Assembly (NCBI GenBank): GCA_943328885.2
Contig: CALQBT020000010.1
Span: 1-17,539 of the forward strand
Reading direction: 5' to 3'
Length of the DNA stretch: 17,539 bases
Source: Bordetella parapertussis
Lineage (GTDB): Bacteria > Pseudomonadota > Gammaproteobacteria > Burkholderiales > Burkholderiaceae_C
The notes under the pieces are model-generated. The model was not told the DNA's origin. It ran no database searches and worked only from the letters and a program-made list of their open reading frames with translations. Made by a program: the position numbers and the translations under genes. Below, piece after piece: positions 7,958 to 16,989 of the stretch. Position 1 is the first letter of the stretch, and every line of letters begins with the position of its first letter.

Positions 7958-9154
7958 CTACTTGAGGTAGTCGAACAGCGACATGCGCTGCACAGAGGCA
8001 TAGCTTTGCAGCGCAGCCTGGTAACCGACTTGCTGGTTCTTGAACTCGCTGATGGCCTGCACCATGTCCACATCCTCGGCATCAGACTGAACCGCCTTGG
8101 CCTGAAGTTGCCGATCTTGGTTGCGGCCGTCGAGCGCGTCTAGCCGGATCAGGGTGCTGCCGGCCTCAGCTCTGGCGGCCTGCAGATGCGCCATCACCGC
8201 ATCGACATCGCGCAGTCCGTTGTTGACGCTCTGGGCCACTTGACCCGCATTGGCGCTCGGGTTCTTCAGCGTCGCGATGGCGCGGTCCAGCGCCGCGAAC
8301 ACGCTGAGGTCGTGCGCCGACGGCAGCAGCGTGAAGCTGTCGCCATCGGCCGGCGCGCCGCTGATATGAACCGTCATGCCGTCGACCGTGATCGCTGTGC
8401 CTGCTCCGTAGACCCCATCGCTCTGAGCGGTGGCCACGCCATCCTGGGTCACGCTATAGGTCGCGCCCGGGCCGCTGCCGGAAAAGCTGATCTGGTAAGT
8501 CGAAAGGGTGACCGCGGCCGGGTCGGTGACCGTGCCCGCATCGATCCAGGCCTTGCCCTGATTGCCGACCACGGCCGCGCTGACGAACACGCCGTTGCCG
8601 CTGGGCGCAGCAAGCCAGATCGCCTGGCCGTCCACCGTGGTGGGCATCTGCTCGCTGGCTGACAGCTGGTTCTGCCCGCCAGTGCCAGCGACTTGCACGC
8701 CAGCGGGTGTGTCGAGAAACGGGATCGCAGTCGCGCCCTGACCGCCGAACAAGTAAGCGCCGGTGCTGTCGGTCTGGTTGGCCAAGGCCAGCAACTCGGC
8801 ACGAAACTGGCCGAGTTGGGCCGCCAGGGTCGCACGACCGCTGGCGCCCAGGCTGCCGTTGCCGGCAGCGACCAAGGTCTCGCGCACGCCCTGCAGCATG
8901 TCGTCAGCCTGACCCAGCGCCGATTCGGCCAGCGTCATCGCGTTGCGGCTCGCGTCGACCGAGCGCTGATTGCTGGCGATGCGCTGCTGTGCGATGTAAG
9001 CGCGTTCGGCGCTGGCCGCACCGACCGGATCGTCGCTGGGTCGGTTGATCCGCTTGCCGCTGGTCATCTGGGTCTGCGATGTGGTCATGTCGGCTTGACG
9101 CAGCTGCAGCAACTGGACAGCGGCGTCGTAACGATTTGCGGTGGAGACTCTCAT
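7958..9154 (-). CDS. flgL: Flagellar hook-associated protein 3 (FlgL)
   Basis: A 398-residue hook-filament junction protein that caps the FlgK ring and receives the first flagellin subunits; it is secreted through the flagellar export apparatus and has no signal peptide. The N-terminal helix region (RVSTANRYDAAVQLLQLRQ, then MTSGKRINRPSDDPVGA) is the flagellin-like D0/D1 signature. The C-terminus (EFKNQQVGYQAALQSYASVQRMSLFDYL) is the matching terminal helix. The middle is a variable Gly/Ala/Thr-rich domain. It begins 43 nt after flgK. Length is within the range known for larger betaproteobacterial FlgL proteins. Confidence 0.96.
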   Translation of the reverse strand: MRVSTANRYDAAVQLLQLRQADMTTSQTQMTSGKRINRPSDDPVGAASAERAYIAQQRIASNQRSVDASRNAMTLAESALGQADDMLQGVRETLVAAGNGSLGASGRATLAAQLGQFRAELLALANQTDSTGAYLFGGQGATAIPFLDTPAGVQVAGTGGQNQLSASEQMPTTVDGQAIWLAAPSGNGVFVSAAVVGNQGKAWIDAGTVTDPAAVTLSTYQISFSGSGPGATYSVTQDGVATAQSDGVYGAGTAITVDGMTVHISGAPADGDSFTLLPSAHDLSVFAALDRAIATLKNPSANAGQVAQSVNNGLRDVDAVMAHLQAARAEAGSTLIRLDALDGRNQDRQLQAKAVQSDAEDVDMVQAISEFKNQQVGYQAALQSYASVQRMSLFDYLK

Positions 9155-9197
9155 GCCCTTGGGATGCTCATGGCTTGAAACCGCTCATGGGTTGATG

Positions 9198-11117
9198 TCA
9201 ATGCGTGATGTTGACGATCGCGTCAAACATCAGCTGCGCGGCCTGCAAGACCTTGGCGGCGGCCTGGTAGGCCTGCTGGTACTGGATCAGGCGGGCTGCC
9301 TCCTCGTCGAGGTTGACACCGACTGCAGCGCTGAGGGCGGCGTCGGCCTGGGTCGAAACCGTGGCACTGCGGCTGGCCGCCGCCGCAGTGCCCTGGGCCC
9401 GCACACCGATGTCGGCCATCGCACTGGCATAGGCATCGCCGACGGTCTGGCCGTCGATCAAAGCGCGCGAGGCCAGGCGGTCAAAGCACAGCGCGTTGCC
9501 GTTGCTTGCCGCCGGATAAGTCGTGGGGGCGATCGCGAAGCTGTCGCCCGAATGCGCCAGACCCGACAGTGAGATCGCGATGCCGTCGTAGCGGATCGGC
9601 TGGCCCGCAACCAGGCTGCCACTGCTCAGCAGATGGTTGCCGGCATCGAGAATCTGGTAGCTGCCCTGGTTGTCGGTGAAGCTCAGCGTGATGGGCGCAT
9701 AGCCGGCAGCGGGCGCGGCGACGACCTCGAGCGCGGCGATCGCAACCGAACCGCTGTTGGCCGGGTTGGCCACGGCGGTGACCGGGTTGGCGGCGGCCAG
9801 CCCGTTCGGGTTCGCCAGCAGCACGGTCAGCGCGGCAGCCGACCCACCGACGGGCTTGAGCAGAAAGCTGTCACCCGGCGCTGGCGCGCTCGCGCCCATG
9901 CGGATCGCGAAGCCATCGATGACCTGGCCATCGGCGACCGGCTGGAAGCGCTGACCGTCAGACAGCCGAGTGACGGTGTACTGGCCCGCATGGGCCGGAT
10001 CGTTCTGCAGCCGGTAATCGCTGGCCTTGAGTGCCGAAGCGTCGCTGACACTGATGCTGGGCGTGGCCAGAAAGTTACCGTCGGCGTCGCGGGCGTTGCC
10101 TGCGGCCGGCAGGGTTTGCGGGCCGGTCAAGTCCAGCAGCGGCGTGCCGGCCCGCCCCGACAGGTCCAACCCGAGAACCTGCTGCTGGTTGAGCGCGCCG
10201 GCCAGCCCGGTCACCAGTTGGCCGACCCGGTTGCGCGCATCGGCCAGATCGCTTTGCGCAAAGCTCAGCAGCCCGCCGATCTGGCCGCCGCCGACGGCCT
10301 GGGCGTCGAGCAGCGTGAGCCCGCCGGCGCTGCGCACGCCGACCGCGACACGGGTCGGATCAGCAGGGTCGGACTGCGCCACCAGATCATGGGCCGAGCC
10401 GCCTTGCACCAAGCTCTGACCGCCGGCGATGAAGACAATGGCCGACCGGTCCGGGCCGATCAAGGTGTGCACCTCGATCTGCTCGCCGATCTGCTTGATC
10501 AACAGATCGCGCTGGTCGAGCAAGTCATTGGGCGGCTGACCGGCCAGGCTGATCGAGGCGATGCTGGTGTTGAGCTTGGCGAGCTGCCCGGCCAGACTGT
10601 TGACCGCGTCAACGGCAGCGCGAACATCGTTGTTGACGCCGGACTGCAGGTCTTCGATCTGGGCGCTGCTTGAGCGGGCGAGCGAGGCAAAGTCCTGCAA
10701 ACGACCCAACACCGCCTGGCGCGCCGACAGGTCCGAAGGCATCGCAGCCAGATCGGCAAATGCGTTGAAGATCTTCGTCGCAGCACCGCCCAAGCCGGCA
10801 TCGCCGCCGACGAAGATTTTTTCCAGCTGCGAAACCCTGGCGTTGCGCACGCCATCGGCCGACGCGGCAGCGGTCGACGCCACGGCCTGGCTGCTCAGGA
10901 ACAGGTTGGCAGCCCGGGTCACCGAGCTCACAGTGACGCCGTGCCCTAGATAACCCGAGCCGCCGTAAGCAGTGCCAGCGGCGGCCGATTGCTGCACCGT
11001 CTGGCGTGAATAGCCCGGCGTGCTGGCGTTGGCGATGTTGTTGCCAGTGGTCTGCAACTGGGCATAAGCGGCAAATGCCGCCTGCTTGCCCAGGCTTGTC
11101 AAAGAGGTCGAAGACAT
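9198..11117 (-). CDS. flgK: Flagellar hook-associated protein 1 (FlgK)
   Basis: A 639-residue protein forming the first ring of the hook-filament junction. The rod/hook-family N-terminal motif is GNNIANASTPGYSRQ (residues 25-39). The C-terminal D0 helix has EEAARLIQYQQAYQAAAKVL (605-624) and ends in MFDAIVNITH. Between them is a long Ala/Gly/Asp-rich domain, which makes it longer than the 547 residues of E. coli FlgK. The start residues (MSSTSLTSLGKQ) differ from the common MSxLxxGxSGL pattern but keep the alignment. It starts 31 nt after flgJ. The ribosome binding site is weak. Confidence 0.96.
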   Translation of the reverse strand: MSSTSLTSLGKQAAFAAYAQLQTTGNNIANASTPGYSRQTVQQSAAAGTAYGGSGYLGHGVTVSSVTRAANLFLSSQAVASTAAASADGVRNARVSQLEKIFVGGDAGLGGAATKIFNAFADLAAMPSDLSARQAVLGRLQDFASLARSSSAQIEDLQSGVNNDVRAAVDAVNSLAGQLAKLNTSIASISLAGQPPNDLLDQRDLLIKQIGEQIEVHTLIGPDRSAIVFIAGGQSLVQGGSAHDLVAQSDPADPTRVAVGVRSAGGLTLLDAQAVGGGQIGGLLSFAQSDLADARNRVGQLVTGLAGALNQQQVLGLDLSGRAGTPLLDLTGPQTLPAAGNARDADGNFLATPSISVSDASALKASDYRLQNDPAHAGQYTVTRLSDGQRFQPVADGQVIDGFAIRMGASAPAPGDSFLLKPVGGSAAALTVLLANPNGLAAANPVTAVANPANSGSVAIAALEVVAAPAAGYAPITLSFTDNQGSYQILDAGNHLLSSGSLVAGQPIRYDGIAISLSGLAHSGDSFAIAPTTYPAASNGNALCFDRLASRALIDGQTVGDAYASAMADIGVRAQGTAAAASRSATVSTQADAALSAAVGVNLDEEAARLIQYQQAYQAAAKVLQAAQLMFDAIVNITH

Positions 11118-11148
11118 GGTCGAAGTGCTCGCTCGCGCTCAGCACGGA

Positions 11149-12054
11149 TCAAGCCAAGCCGCGTTGCAAGCGCAGCGCGGTGTTGATCACGCGGCCCAGC
11201 TTGTCGGCATAGGCGGGGTCGGTGGCGTAGCCGGCTTTCTGCAGACCCTGGGCAAAGCCCTTGGCATCGAGGCCAGCCGACAGCACGCCGGCATAGCGCG
11301 GGCTGTCCTTCAACAGCCTGGCGTAGTCGGCAAACGATTCGGCGTCACTGGCATAGGCGCGAAAGGCCTGCACCCGCTGCTGCGGCCGACCCGCGATGTA
11401 CTCGGTGGTCATCACGTCCACCGTCGGCCCATGCCAGCGGGCACCCGCCTTGATGCCAAACAGGTTGTGGCTGACGGTGCCGTCCTTGCCGACAATCTCG
11501 CGTTGGCCCCAACCAGTCTCGAGCGCTGCCTGCGCCATCATGAACGCTGCCGGGATGCCGGTGACCGTTGACGCAGCTTGCGCAGCAGCCTGTTGCTGCT
11601 GCACGAAGCCGGCCGCACTCCGGTCAGGGATCTTGGGCGTTCTGGCCGGGTCGCTGACCACTGGCAAGCTGTTGTTCGAACGACTGGTGCTCGGAATCGG
11701 TCCGGGCGCCAGCCCCATCTGACGTTCGAGTTGGCGGGCGATGACATCGGCCAGCCCCCCTGGCCGACCGGCCAGCTTGCTCGCGAGCTGGGCGTCGAGC
11801 AACTCGGTGCCAAGCTGAGTGCCCGGGTTGTCCATCAACCCTGAGGGTTCGGTGGCGGCACGCATGCTCTTGAGCAACTGGCCCATGAACAGCGATTCGA
11901 ATTGCTTCGCGGTCTCAAGTACTGCCGCCCTGGGGTCCTTGGCGGCGCTGTTGCGCAGCGCGTCCAGGCTGTTGCCATCGCTGGCCAATCGCGCGCTGCC
12001 GACCGCCGAGGGTCGAGCCAAGAGCGTCGTGGGAATAGAAGGAATCGCCGCCAT
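11149..12054 (-). CDS. flgJ: Flagellar rod assembly protein and peptidoglycan hydrolase (FlgJ)
   Basis: A 301-residue dual-domain FlgJ. The N-terminal rod-scaffold domain (about 35-115) has AKQFESLFMGQLLKSMRAA (49-67) and LLDAQLASKLA. A Ser/Pro-rich linker (about 116-145) leads to a glucosaminidase domain (about 147-300) with the catalytic Glu179 in AQAALETGWGQ and the conserved NLFGIKAGARW. The enzyme cuts peptidoglycan so the growing rod can pass the cell wall. It acts in the periplasm after export through the flagellar apparatus. The start lies 2 nt after the flgI stop, implying coupled translation. Confidence 0.96.
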   Translation of the reverse strand: MAAIPSIPTTLLARPSAVGSARLASDGNSLDALRNSAAKDPRAAVLETAKQFESLFMGQLLKSMRAATEPSGLMDNPGTQLGTELLDAQLASKLAGRPGGLADVIARQLERQMGLAPGPIPSTSRSNNSLPVVSDPARTPKIPDRSAAGFVQQQQAAAQAASTVTGIPAAFMMAQAALETGWGQREIVGKDGTVSHNLFGIKAGARWHGPTVDVMTTEYIAGRPQQRVQAFRAYASDAESFADYARLLKDSPRYAGVLSAGLDAKGFAQGLQKAGYATDPAYADKLGRVINTALRLQRGLA

Positions 12055-12056
12055 GT

Positions 12057-13202
12057 TCAGATCACCTCGAGCTCGGCGTTGAGCGCACCCGCGCTCTTGA
12101 GTGCTTGCAGGATCGCAAGCAAGTCCTGCGGCGAGGCGCCCAGCGTGTTGAGCGCCCGCACCACGTCAGCCAGCTTGGCGCCCGCCGGCAGTTGCATCAG
12201 TGCCCCGCCTTGCTGGGTGATGGCGATGTCGACTTTCTCGGCCTTGACCGTGCTGCCACCTTGGCTGAAAGCCGTGGGTTGGCTGATCACCGGCGTGGAG
12301 TTGACGGTGACTGTGAGAGCGCCATGCGCGACCGCGCAGCTGTTGAGCGAGACCGCGTCGTTCATCACCACCGAGCCGGTACGCGCGTTGATCACGACGC
12401 GGGCCGCAGGCTTCTCGAGCCGGATGTCGAGGTTTTCGATGTCGGCCAGGAAAGCCACAGGGTCGCTGACCTGGGTCGGCAGGCGCACCCGCACCACCCG
12501 GCCGTCCACGGCCTGCGCCACGCCGTTGCCCGCACGGTCGTTGATCGCCCTGGCCACCGCTCGGGCGGTGGCGAAGTCGTTGGACCGCAGATCGAGTTGG
12601 AGCACACCATCGATCGCCAGCACCGTCGGCACCGCGCGCTCGACCGTCGCACCCTCTGGCACCCGGCCAGCCGCCAGGTGGTTGATCTGCACCTTGCTGC
12701 CACCGGCCGCGGCACCCGCGCCACCGACGATCAGATTGCCCTGGGCCAAAGCGTAGATCTGACCATCGGCACCGCGCAACGCGGTGGCGAGCAGCAAGCC
12801 GCCGCGCAAGCTCTTGGCGTTGCCCGCTGATGACACGTTGACATCGATGCGCTGGCCGGGTTGGGCGAAAGCCGGCAACTCGGCGGTGACCACCACCGCA
12901 GCCAGGTTCTTGGGTTGCATCGTTACGCCAGGCGGCAAAACGATGCCCGACTGTTGCAAAAAGGCGGCGAAGGCCTGCGGCGTGTAGGGCGCTTGAGTCG
13001 CTTGGTCGCCGGTGCCGTCGAGGCCAAACACCAGGCCGAAACCCGTCAGCTGGTTGGGCCGAACGCCCTGCACGCTGGCGACCTCCTTGATGCGGGCGGC
13101 CTGCGCCGGCCACCAGACCGCGGCACTGGCCACCAGCAGGCACAGCCACACCACCGCGACCAGCAGGCGGTCGGCATTGAACCAGGCAGGTTTGAGTCGC
13201 AT
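12057..13202 (-). CDS. flgI: Flagellar P-ring protein precursor (FlgI)
   Basis: A 381-residue precursor of the periplasmic P-ring, the bushing around the rod in the peptidoglycan layer. A Sec signal peptide is clear: hydrophobic LLVAVVWLCLLVASAAVWW and probable cleavage after AQA (residue 35), with the mature start ARIKEVASVQGVRPNQLTGF typical of FlgI. Also typical are GLVFGLDGTGD, PKNLAAVVVTAELPAF and GQRIDVNVSSAG. The start is 5 nt after the flgH stop. No good ribosome binding site precedes it, so coupling to flgH is likely. Confidence 0.97.
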   Translation of the reverse strand: MRLKPAWFNADRLLVAVVWLCLLVASAAVWWPAQAARIKEVASVQGVRPNQLTGFGLVFGLDGTGDQATQAPYTPQAFAAFLQQSGIVLPPGVTMQPKNLAAVVVTAELPAFAQPGQRIDVNVSSAGNAKSLRGGLLLATALRGADGQIYALAQGNLIVGGAGAAAGGSKVQINHLAAGRVPEGATVERAVPTVLAIDGVLQLDLRSNDFATARAVARAINDRAGNGVAQAVDGRVVRVRLPTQVSDPVAFLADIENLDIRLEKPAARVVINARTGSVVMNDAVSLNSCAVAHGALTVTVNSTPVISQPTAFSQGGSTVKAEKVDIAITQQGGALMQLPAGAKLADVVRALNTLGASPQDLLAILQALKSAGALNAELEVI

Positions 13203-13207
13203 CGCGC

Positions 13208-13933
13208 TCAGAACGGCAGCACGCTCTGGAACAAGCGCGCCATCCAGCCCATGGATTGGGCCTCAGCCTGCTGGCCTCGGCCCCGCTGCTCGATCCGCAC
13301 ATTGGCGATTTGCGTGCTCTGCACGACGTTGCCCGGTGCGATCACGCGTGGGTCGATCTGGCCCGAGAACCGAAGCACATCGACGTTGGCATTGACGCCG
13401 ATCTGCTTCTCGGCCGCCACCACCAGATGACCATTGGGCAACACCTGCACCACGGTGGCCGTGATGGTGCCCGAGAAATCGTTGCTGTTCTGGGTGGTGC
13501 CCTTGCCCGAAAAGCCGTTGGCGGCGCTGCCCGAGATCGTGGCACGCGTCAGCGCATTGGTGCGCAAGAACGGCAAGGCGCCGAGACTGGCCGTCATCGA
13601 GTCGGCTCGGTCGACGGTGCTGGTACTGGACTGCACGGCGCTGACCTTCTCGGTGATGGTCACGGTCACTGTGTCGCCAACAATGCGCGCCCGGTGGTCC
13701 TCGAACAAGGGCCGGTAGCGTCCAGCCTGGAAGATCGCGCCGTTGGGCGCCGCAGGTACCCACAAGGGCTGCGGCAAAGCAGCCGTTGGCAGCACCACGT
13801 CGACCGGCGGCAGCCGGGCCAGGGTCTCGCAGCCTGCCAGCCCAGTGGCCAGAGCCAGCAGCATGGCAGCCAGCAACGTCGGCCGTCGACGCCGGCGCTC
13901 GTCAGCGATGGAACAAGCGATGCAATGGCTCAT
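13208..13933 (-). CDS. flgH: Flagellar L-ring lipoprotein precursor (FlgH)
   Basis: A 241-residue precursor of the outer-membrane L-ring. It has a lipoprotein signal with lipobox LAGC (lipidated Cys35) after the hydrophobic stretch LLAAMLLALATG. The n-region carries a run of five arginines and is rather long. The mature part shows the FlgH pattern GAIFQAGRYRPLFEDHRARI (65-84), GDTVTVTITEKVSA and NGHLVVAAEKQIGVN. Length is typical (E. coli 232). It begins 7 nt after flgG and ends 5 nt before flgI. Confidence 0.97.
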   Translation of the reverse strand: MSHCIACSIADERRRRRPTLLAAMLLALATGLAGCETLARLPPVDVVLPTAALPQPLWVPAAPNGAIFQAGRYRPLFEDHRARIVGDTVTVTITEKVSAVQSSTSTVDRADSMTASLGALPFLRTNALTRATISGSAANGFSGKGTTQNSNDFSGTITATVVQVLPNGHLVVAAEKQIGVNANVDVLRFSGQIDPRVIAPGNVVQSTQIANVRIEQRGRGQQAEAQSMGWMARLFQSVLPF

Positions 13934-13940
13934 CGCGCGA

Positions 13941-14723
13941 TCACAGCTGGGCCAGTTTCTGCAGCATCTGCTCCGAGGTCGTCACGGCCTTGGAGTTGAG
14001 CTCGTAGGCGCGCTGGGTCTGGATCATTGACACCAGTTCAGCCACCACGTTGACGTTGCTGGTTTCGACCGACCCCTGCGTGATCTGGCCCAGGCCGTTG
14101 CTGCCGGGCGCGCCGACGGCAGGTGCTCCCGACGCGCCGGTCTCGCCGAACAAATTCTCGCCGCGCGGCTCCAGGCCGCCCATGTTGATGAAGGCAGCTA
14201 TCTGCAACTGCCCCAGGTTCTGAGACGTCGACTGACCCGGCAGCGCCACCGTGACCACGCCATCGCTGCCTATCGTCACCGATTGCGCAGTGGCCGGGAT
14301 CGTGATGCCCGGCTGCACCAGGTAGCCGTTATTGGTCACCAAATGGCCTTGCGAGCTGAGCTGGAACGCGCCGTCACGGGTGTAGGCGGTGCTGCCATCG
14401 GGCATCTGCACCTGGAAAAAACCGTTGCCGCGCACCGCCAGGTCGAAGGAATTACCGGTCTGCTGCAAAGCGCCTTGCGAGAAGTTGCGCGCCAAGGCCA
14501 CAGGCCGTACGCCCAAGCCGATCTGCAGGCCCGCGGGCAGCGTCGTTTGCTCGCCGCTGTTGGCGCCGACCTGACGCAGGTTCTGGTACATCAAATCCTC
14601 GAACACCGCGTGGCCGCTCTTGTAGCCGTTGGTGCCCGAGTTGGCCAGATTGTTGGAGATCGCGTCGAGCGCGGTCTGCTGGGCCTCCATGCCAGTCTTG
14701 GCTATCCACAGCGAACGGATCAT
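13941..14723 (-). CDS. flgG: Flagellar distal rod protein (FlgG)
   Basis: A 260-residue distal rod protein, exactly the usual length. The N-terminus is canonical: [17 protein letters not shown], then [14 protein letters not shown]. Further signatures are [18 protein letters not shown] and [20 protein letters not shown], and the C-terminal helix [20 protein letters not shown] good ribosome binding site (GGGAG, 8 nt before the ATG) supports the start. It is separated from flgF by 137 nt, the widest gap inside the flagellar block, which contains a hairpin. Confidence 0.97.
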   Translation of the reverse strand: MIRSLWIAKTGMEAQQTALDAISNNLANSGTNGYKSGHAVFEDLMYQNLRQVGANSGEQTTLPAGLQIGLGVRPVALARNFSQGALQQTGNSFDLAVRGNGFFQVQMPDGSTAYTRDGAFQLSSQGHLVTNNGYLVQPGITIPATAQSVTIGSDGVVTVALPGQSTSQNLGQLQIAAFINMGGLEPRGENLFGETGASGAPAVGAPGSNGLGQITQGSVETSNVNVVAELVSMIQTQRAYELNSKAVTTSEQMLQKLAQL

Positions 14724-14768
14724 CGTGTCACTCCCATAGCAAATTGTCTGGAGCTATGATCGCCGCGG

Positions 14769-14806
14769 GCCGAGTGGGTCCAAGCGGCAAAAAGCGCCCA
14801 CCCGGC
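14769..14806 (-). repeat. Hairpin in the flgF-flgG intergenic region
   Basis: A 10-bp inverted repeat with an 18-nt loop. In the minus-strand transcript the arms are GCCGGGUGGG and CCCACUCGGC, which pair over all ten positions with one G-U pair. In the opposite strand the same position is an A-C mismatch. No U-run follows, so it is not a standard terminator. It could be a transcript-stability or attenuation element between flgF and flgG. The function is unknown. Confidence 0.45.
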
Positions 14807-14860
14807 AGCGCTTCTCTCAATTTCGCGGTCAGGTCATCGGCTGGACGGTGCCCAGGCCTG

Positions 14861-15586
14861 CTACGAGTTCGCCAACAGCCTTGTGGCTGACTGCTCGCGC
14901 TCCTGCGATGTCGACAAAATCTTCATCTGCTGCTCGTACTGACGCGCGGCGGCGATCATCGCCACCATCGATTCCACCGGACTGACATTGCTGCCCTCCA
15001 GAGCACCGGGCTGCAGCCTGGCGCTGGCGTCAACGGGCAGATTGCCCGCAGGCGCCCGGAACAGTCCATCCTCGCCGCGCTGCAGCGGGGTGTCGGGTGT
15101 GACCAGTTTGAGTCGACCCACCGCTTGCGGTCGACCGCCGACCACGCTGGCCGTGACGCTACCGTCAGCGCCTATTTGCACCTGTGCGTTGGGCGGCACC
15201 ACGATGGCTCCACCATCACCCAGCACGCCCTGCCCACTGCGGGTGACCAGCAGGCCCTCGCTGTCGACGTCCAGCGCACCGCTGCGGGTGTAGGCCTCGA
15301 CGCCATCGGCGCCCTGCACGGCCAGCCAGGCGCCACCCTTCATCGCCACATCGAGATTGCGGTCGGTGGCCATCACCGAACCCGGCTCGTTGCTGTAACC
15401 CGGCGTGGTTTCGATCGAATAAACCCTGGTGCTGGCGCCATCGCCCAACACAGGCACCGCGCGAAATGCCGTCATCTCGGCCCGGAAGCCAGGGGTCGAA
15501 GCATTGGCCAGGTTGTGCGCCAAAACGTCCTGGCGCAGCATCGAAGCCTTGGCGCCAGCCATCGCGAGGTAGATCACGCGGTCCAC
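14861..15586 (-). CDS. flgF: Flagellar proximal rod protein (FlgF)
   Basis: A 241-residue rod protein (E. coli 251). Typical motifs are DRVIYLAMAGAKASMLRQ, then LAHNLANASTPGFRAEM at the N-terminus, DLDVAMKG-like NLDVAMKGGAWLAVQ, YTRSGALDVDSEGLLVT, and the C-terminal SNVSPVESMVAMIAAARQYE. The start codon is GTG at 15586, supported by GGGAG about 6 nt upstream. It lies 40 nt after flgE. Confidence 0.96.
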   Translation of the reverse strand: MDRVIYLAMAGAKASMLRQDVLAHNLANASTPGFRAEMTAFRAVPVLGDGASTRVYSIETTPGYSNEPGSVMATDRNLDVAMKGGAWLAVQGADGVEAYTRSGALDVDSEGLLVTRSGQGVLGDGGAIVVPPNAQVQIGADGSVTASVVGGRPQAVGRLKLVTPDTPLQRGEDGLFRAPAGNLPVDASARLQPGALEGSNVSPVESMVAMIAAARQYEQQMKILSTSQEREQSATRLLANS

Positions 15587-15626
15587 AGTTGCTCCCGTTC
15601 GTCGAGCCGGTCAGTGGCCACGCCGT

Positions 15627-16889
15627 TCAGCGCATGCTGACCAGGGTCTGCATGATGCCGTCCTGGGTCTTGATGGTCTGGGCATTGGCTTGGTAGATGC
15701 GCTGCGCGACCATCATGTTGACCAACTCGGAGGTCAGGTCGACGTTGCTTTCCTCGATCGACCCGGCCAGCAGCGAACCCAGGTTGCCCGCTCCCGGCGT
15801 GCCGGTGATGGGCACGCCGGACTTGAAGGTCGCACCCCAGGTGTTGCCGCCCAGCGGCAGCAAGCCCTGCATGTTGCGGAAGGTGGCCATCTCGATCTGG
15901 CCGATCGGCGCGCTCTGTCCGCTGGAATAGGTAGCGAGCACGATGCCTGTGCTCTGAATCGCGATCGAGCTGAGTTGGCCTGGCGGGAAGCCGTCCTGGC
16001 TGACGTTGGTGACGCCGAATGCTGCGCCGTACTGTGTCGTGCTGCCGAGATCGAGCTTGACGCCCAGGATTGGGGTGGTGACGGCGCCGTTGGCACCCGT
16101 GGTCGCCGGCACGTCAAAGGACACCACACCGACTGGCGCTGTGGGCGCGCCGCCGTTGGTCGGAAAGGTCAACTGGGTGATGGCTTGCGGATTCCCGGCG
16201 CCGTCAGGATTGACCGCAGCGCCATTGGCCGAGGCGTAGACATCCCAGGTGTCCTGGGCCGATTTCTGGAAGTAATACGTCATCGCCACCTCCTGGCCCT
16301 TGACGTCGTAGCTGTTGACCGAGGTGGCGCTGTTGTAGGTGTTGGCATCGCTGAAGACGATCGCCGGGGTCGCTCCGGTGGCGGAGACCGGGGCGGTGGC
16401 GTTGATGTTGAGCTGCAGCGTGACCTTGGAGGTCGCGCTCGGTGCGATGCCAGCGGTGGGCAGCGTCAGCGGCTGGGCTTGGCCAGGGATCAATGCGCCT
16501 TGGCTGTTGGCCGGATAACCGAGCAGACGCAGCCCGCCGCTGTTGGTGATGTAGCCGGCGCTGTCGACCTGGAACTGGCCGTTACGGGTGTAGGTCACCA
16601 AGCCGTTGACGTCCTTGACCTGAAAGAAGCCGCCGCCGTTGATCGCCACATCCATCGAGTTGTTGGTGGCGGAGATGCTGCCTTCGGAAAACTGCTGGGT
16701 CACCGAGGACAACGTCGCGCCCAGGCCGATGTTGTCCGACCCACCGCCGGCGGCACGCGCATAGACATCGGAGAATTCGGCGCGCGAGCTCTTGGCCCCG
16801 ATGGTGCTCGCGTTAGCGACGTTGTTGCCTATCACATCAAGATTGCGTCCTGCGGCATTCAGGCCCGATACACCGGTTTGGAAACTCAT
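15627..16889 (-). CDS. flgE: Flagellar hook protein (FlgE)
   Basis: A 420-residue hook subunit (E. coli 402). The N-terminal signature is MSFQTGVSGLNAAGRNLDVI, then GNNVANASTIGAKSSRAEF. The middle includes MDVAINGGGFFQV and YTRNGQFQVDSAGYI. The C-terminal helix is SNVDLTSELVNMMVAQRIYQ, then ANAQTIKTQDGIMQTL. The variable central domain (about 130-350) is rich in Thr, Ala and Gly. The ribosome binding site AAGGAG 7 nt before the ATG is the best in the window, fitting a protein needed in many copies. Confidence 0.97.
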   Translation of the reverse strand: MSFQTGVSGLNAAGRNLDVIGNNVANASTIGAKSSRAEFSDVYARAAGGGSDNIGLGATLSSVTQQFSEGSISATNNSMDVAINGGGFFQVKDVNGLVTYTRNGQFQVDSAGYITNSGGLRLLGYPANSQGALIPGQAQPLTLPTAGIAPSATSKVTLQLNINATAPVSATGATPAIVFSDANTYNSATSVNSYDVKGQEVAMTYYFQKSAQDTWDVYASANGAAVNPDGAGNPQAITQLTFPTNGGAPTAPVGVVSFDVPATTGANGAVTTPILGVKLDLGSTTQYGAAFGVTNVSQDGFPPGQLSSIAIQSTGIVLATYSSGQSAPIGQIEMATFRNMQGLLPLGGNTWGATFKSGVPITGTPGAGNLGSLLAGSIEESNVDLTSELVNMMVAQRIYQANAQTIKTQDGIMQTLVSMR

Positions 16890-16989
16890 GACAAAACTCC
16901 TTGGAGAAAGCGGGAAACCGGACTGCCGATCCGGCGAAATTCGGGACCGAGGGCCTCGGACGCTGGCGGGTCGCGGACGCGGCCAACGC

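Noticed and set aside
7939..8082. Upstream extension of the HDOD gene by 48 residues
   Set aside because: The extension overlaps flgL entirely, has no domain match, is Ser/Arg/Cys-rich like an out-of-frame translation, and the ATG at 7938 has a better context.
14784..14803. Possible sigma-54 promoter (TGGGCGC and TTGC on the minus strand) before flgG
   Set aside because: The spacing between the GG and GC pairs is 9 instead of 10 bases, which sigma-54 promoters rarely tolerate.
14825..14860. Possible sigma-28 promoter for flgG (GCCGATGA on the minus strand)
   Set aside because: The -10-like element is close to the GCCGATAA consensus, but no TAAA-type -35 element lies at the right distance.
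16918..16959. Small inverted repeats between flgD and flgE (CCGGA/TCCGG and CCGAGG/CCTCGG)
   Set aside because: The stems are short (5-6 bp), are expected by chance in such GC-rich sequence, and no T-run follows.
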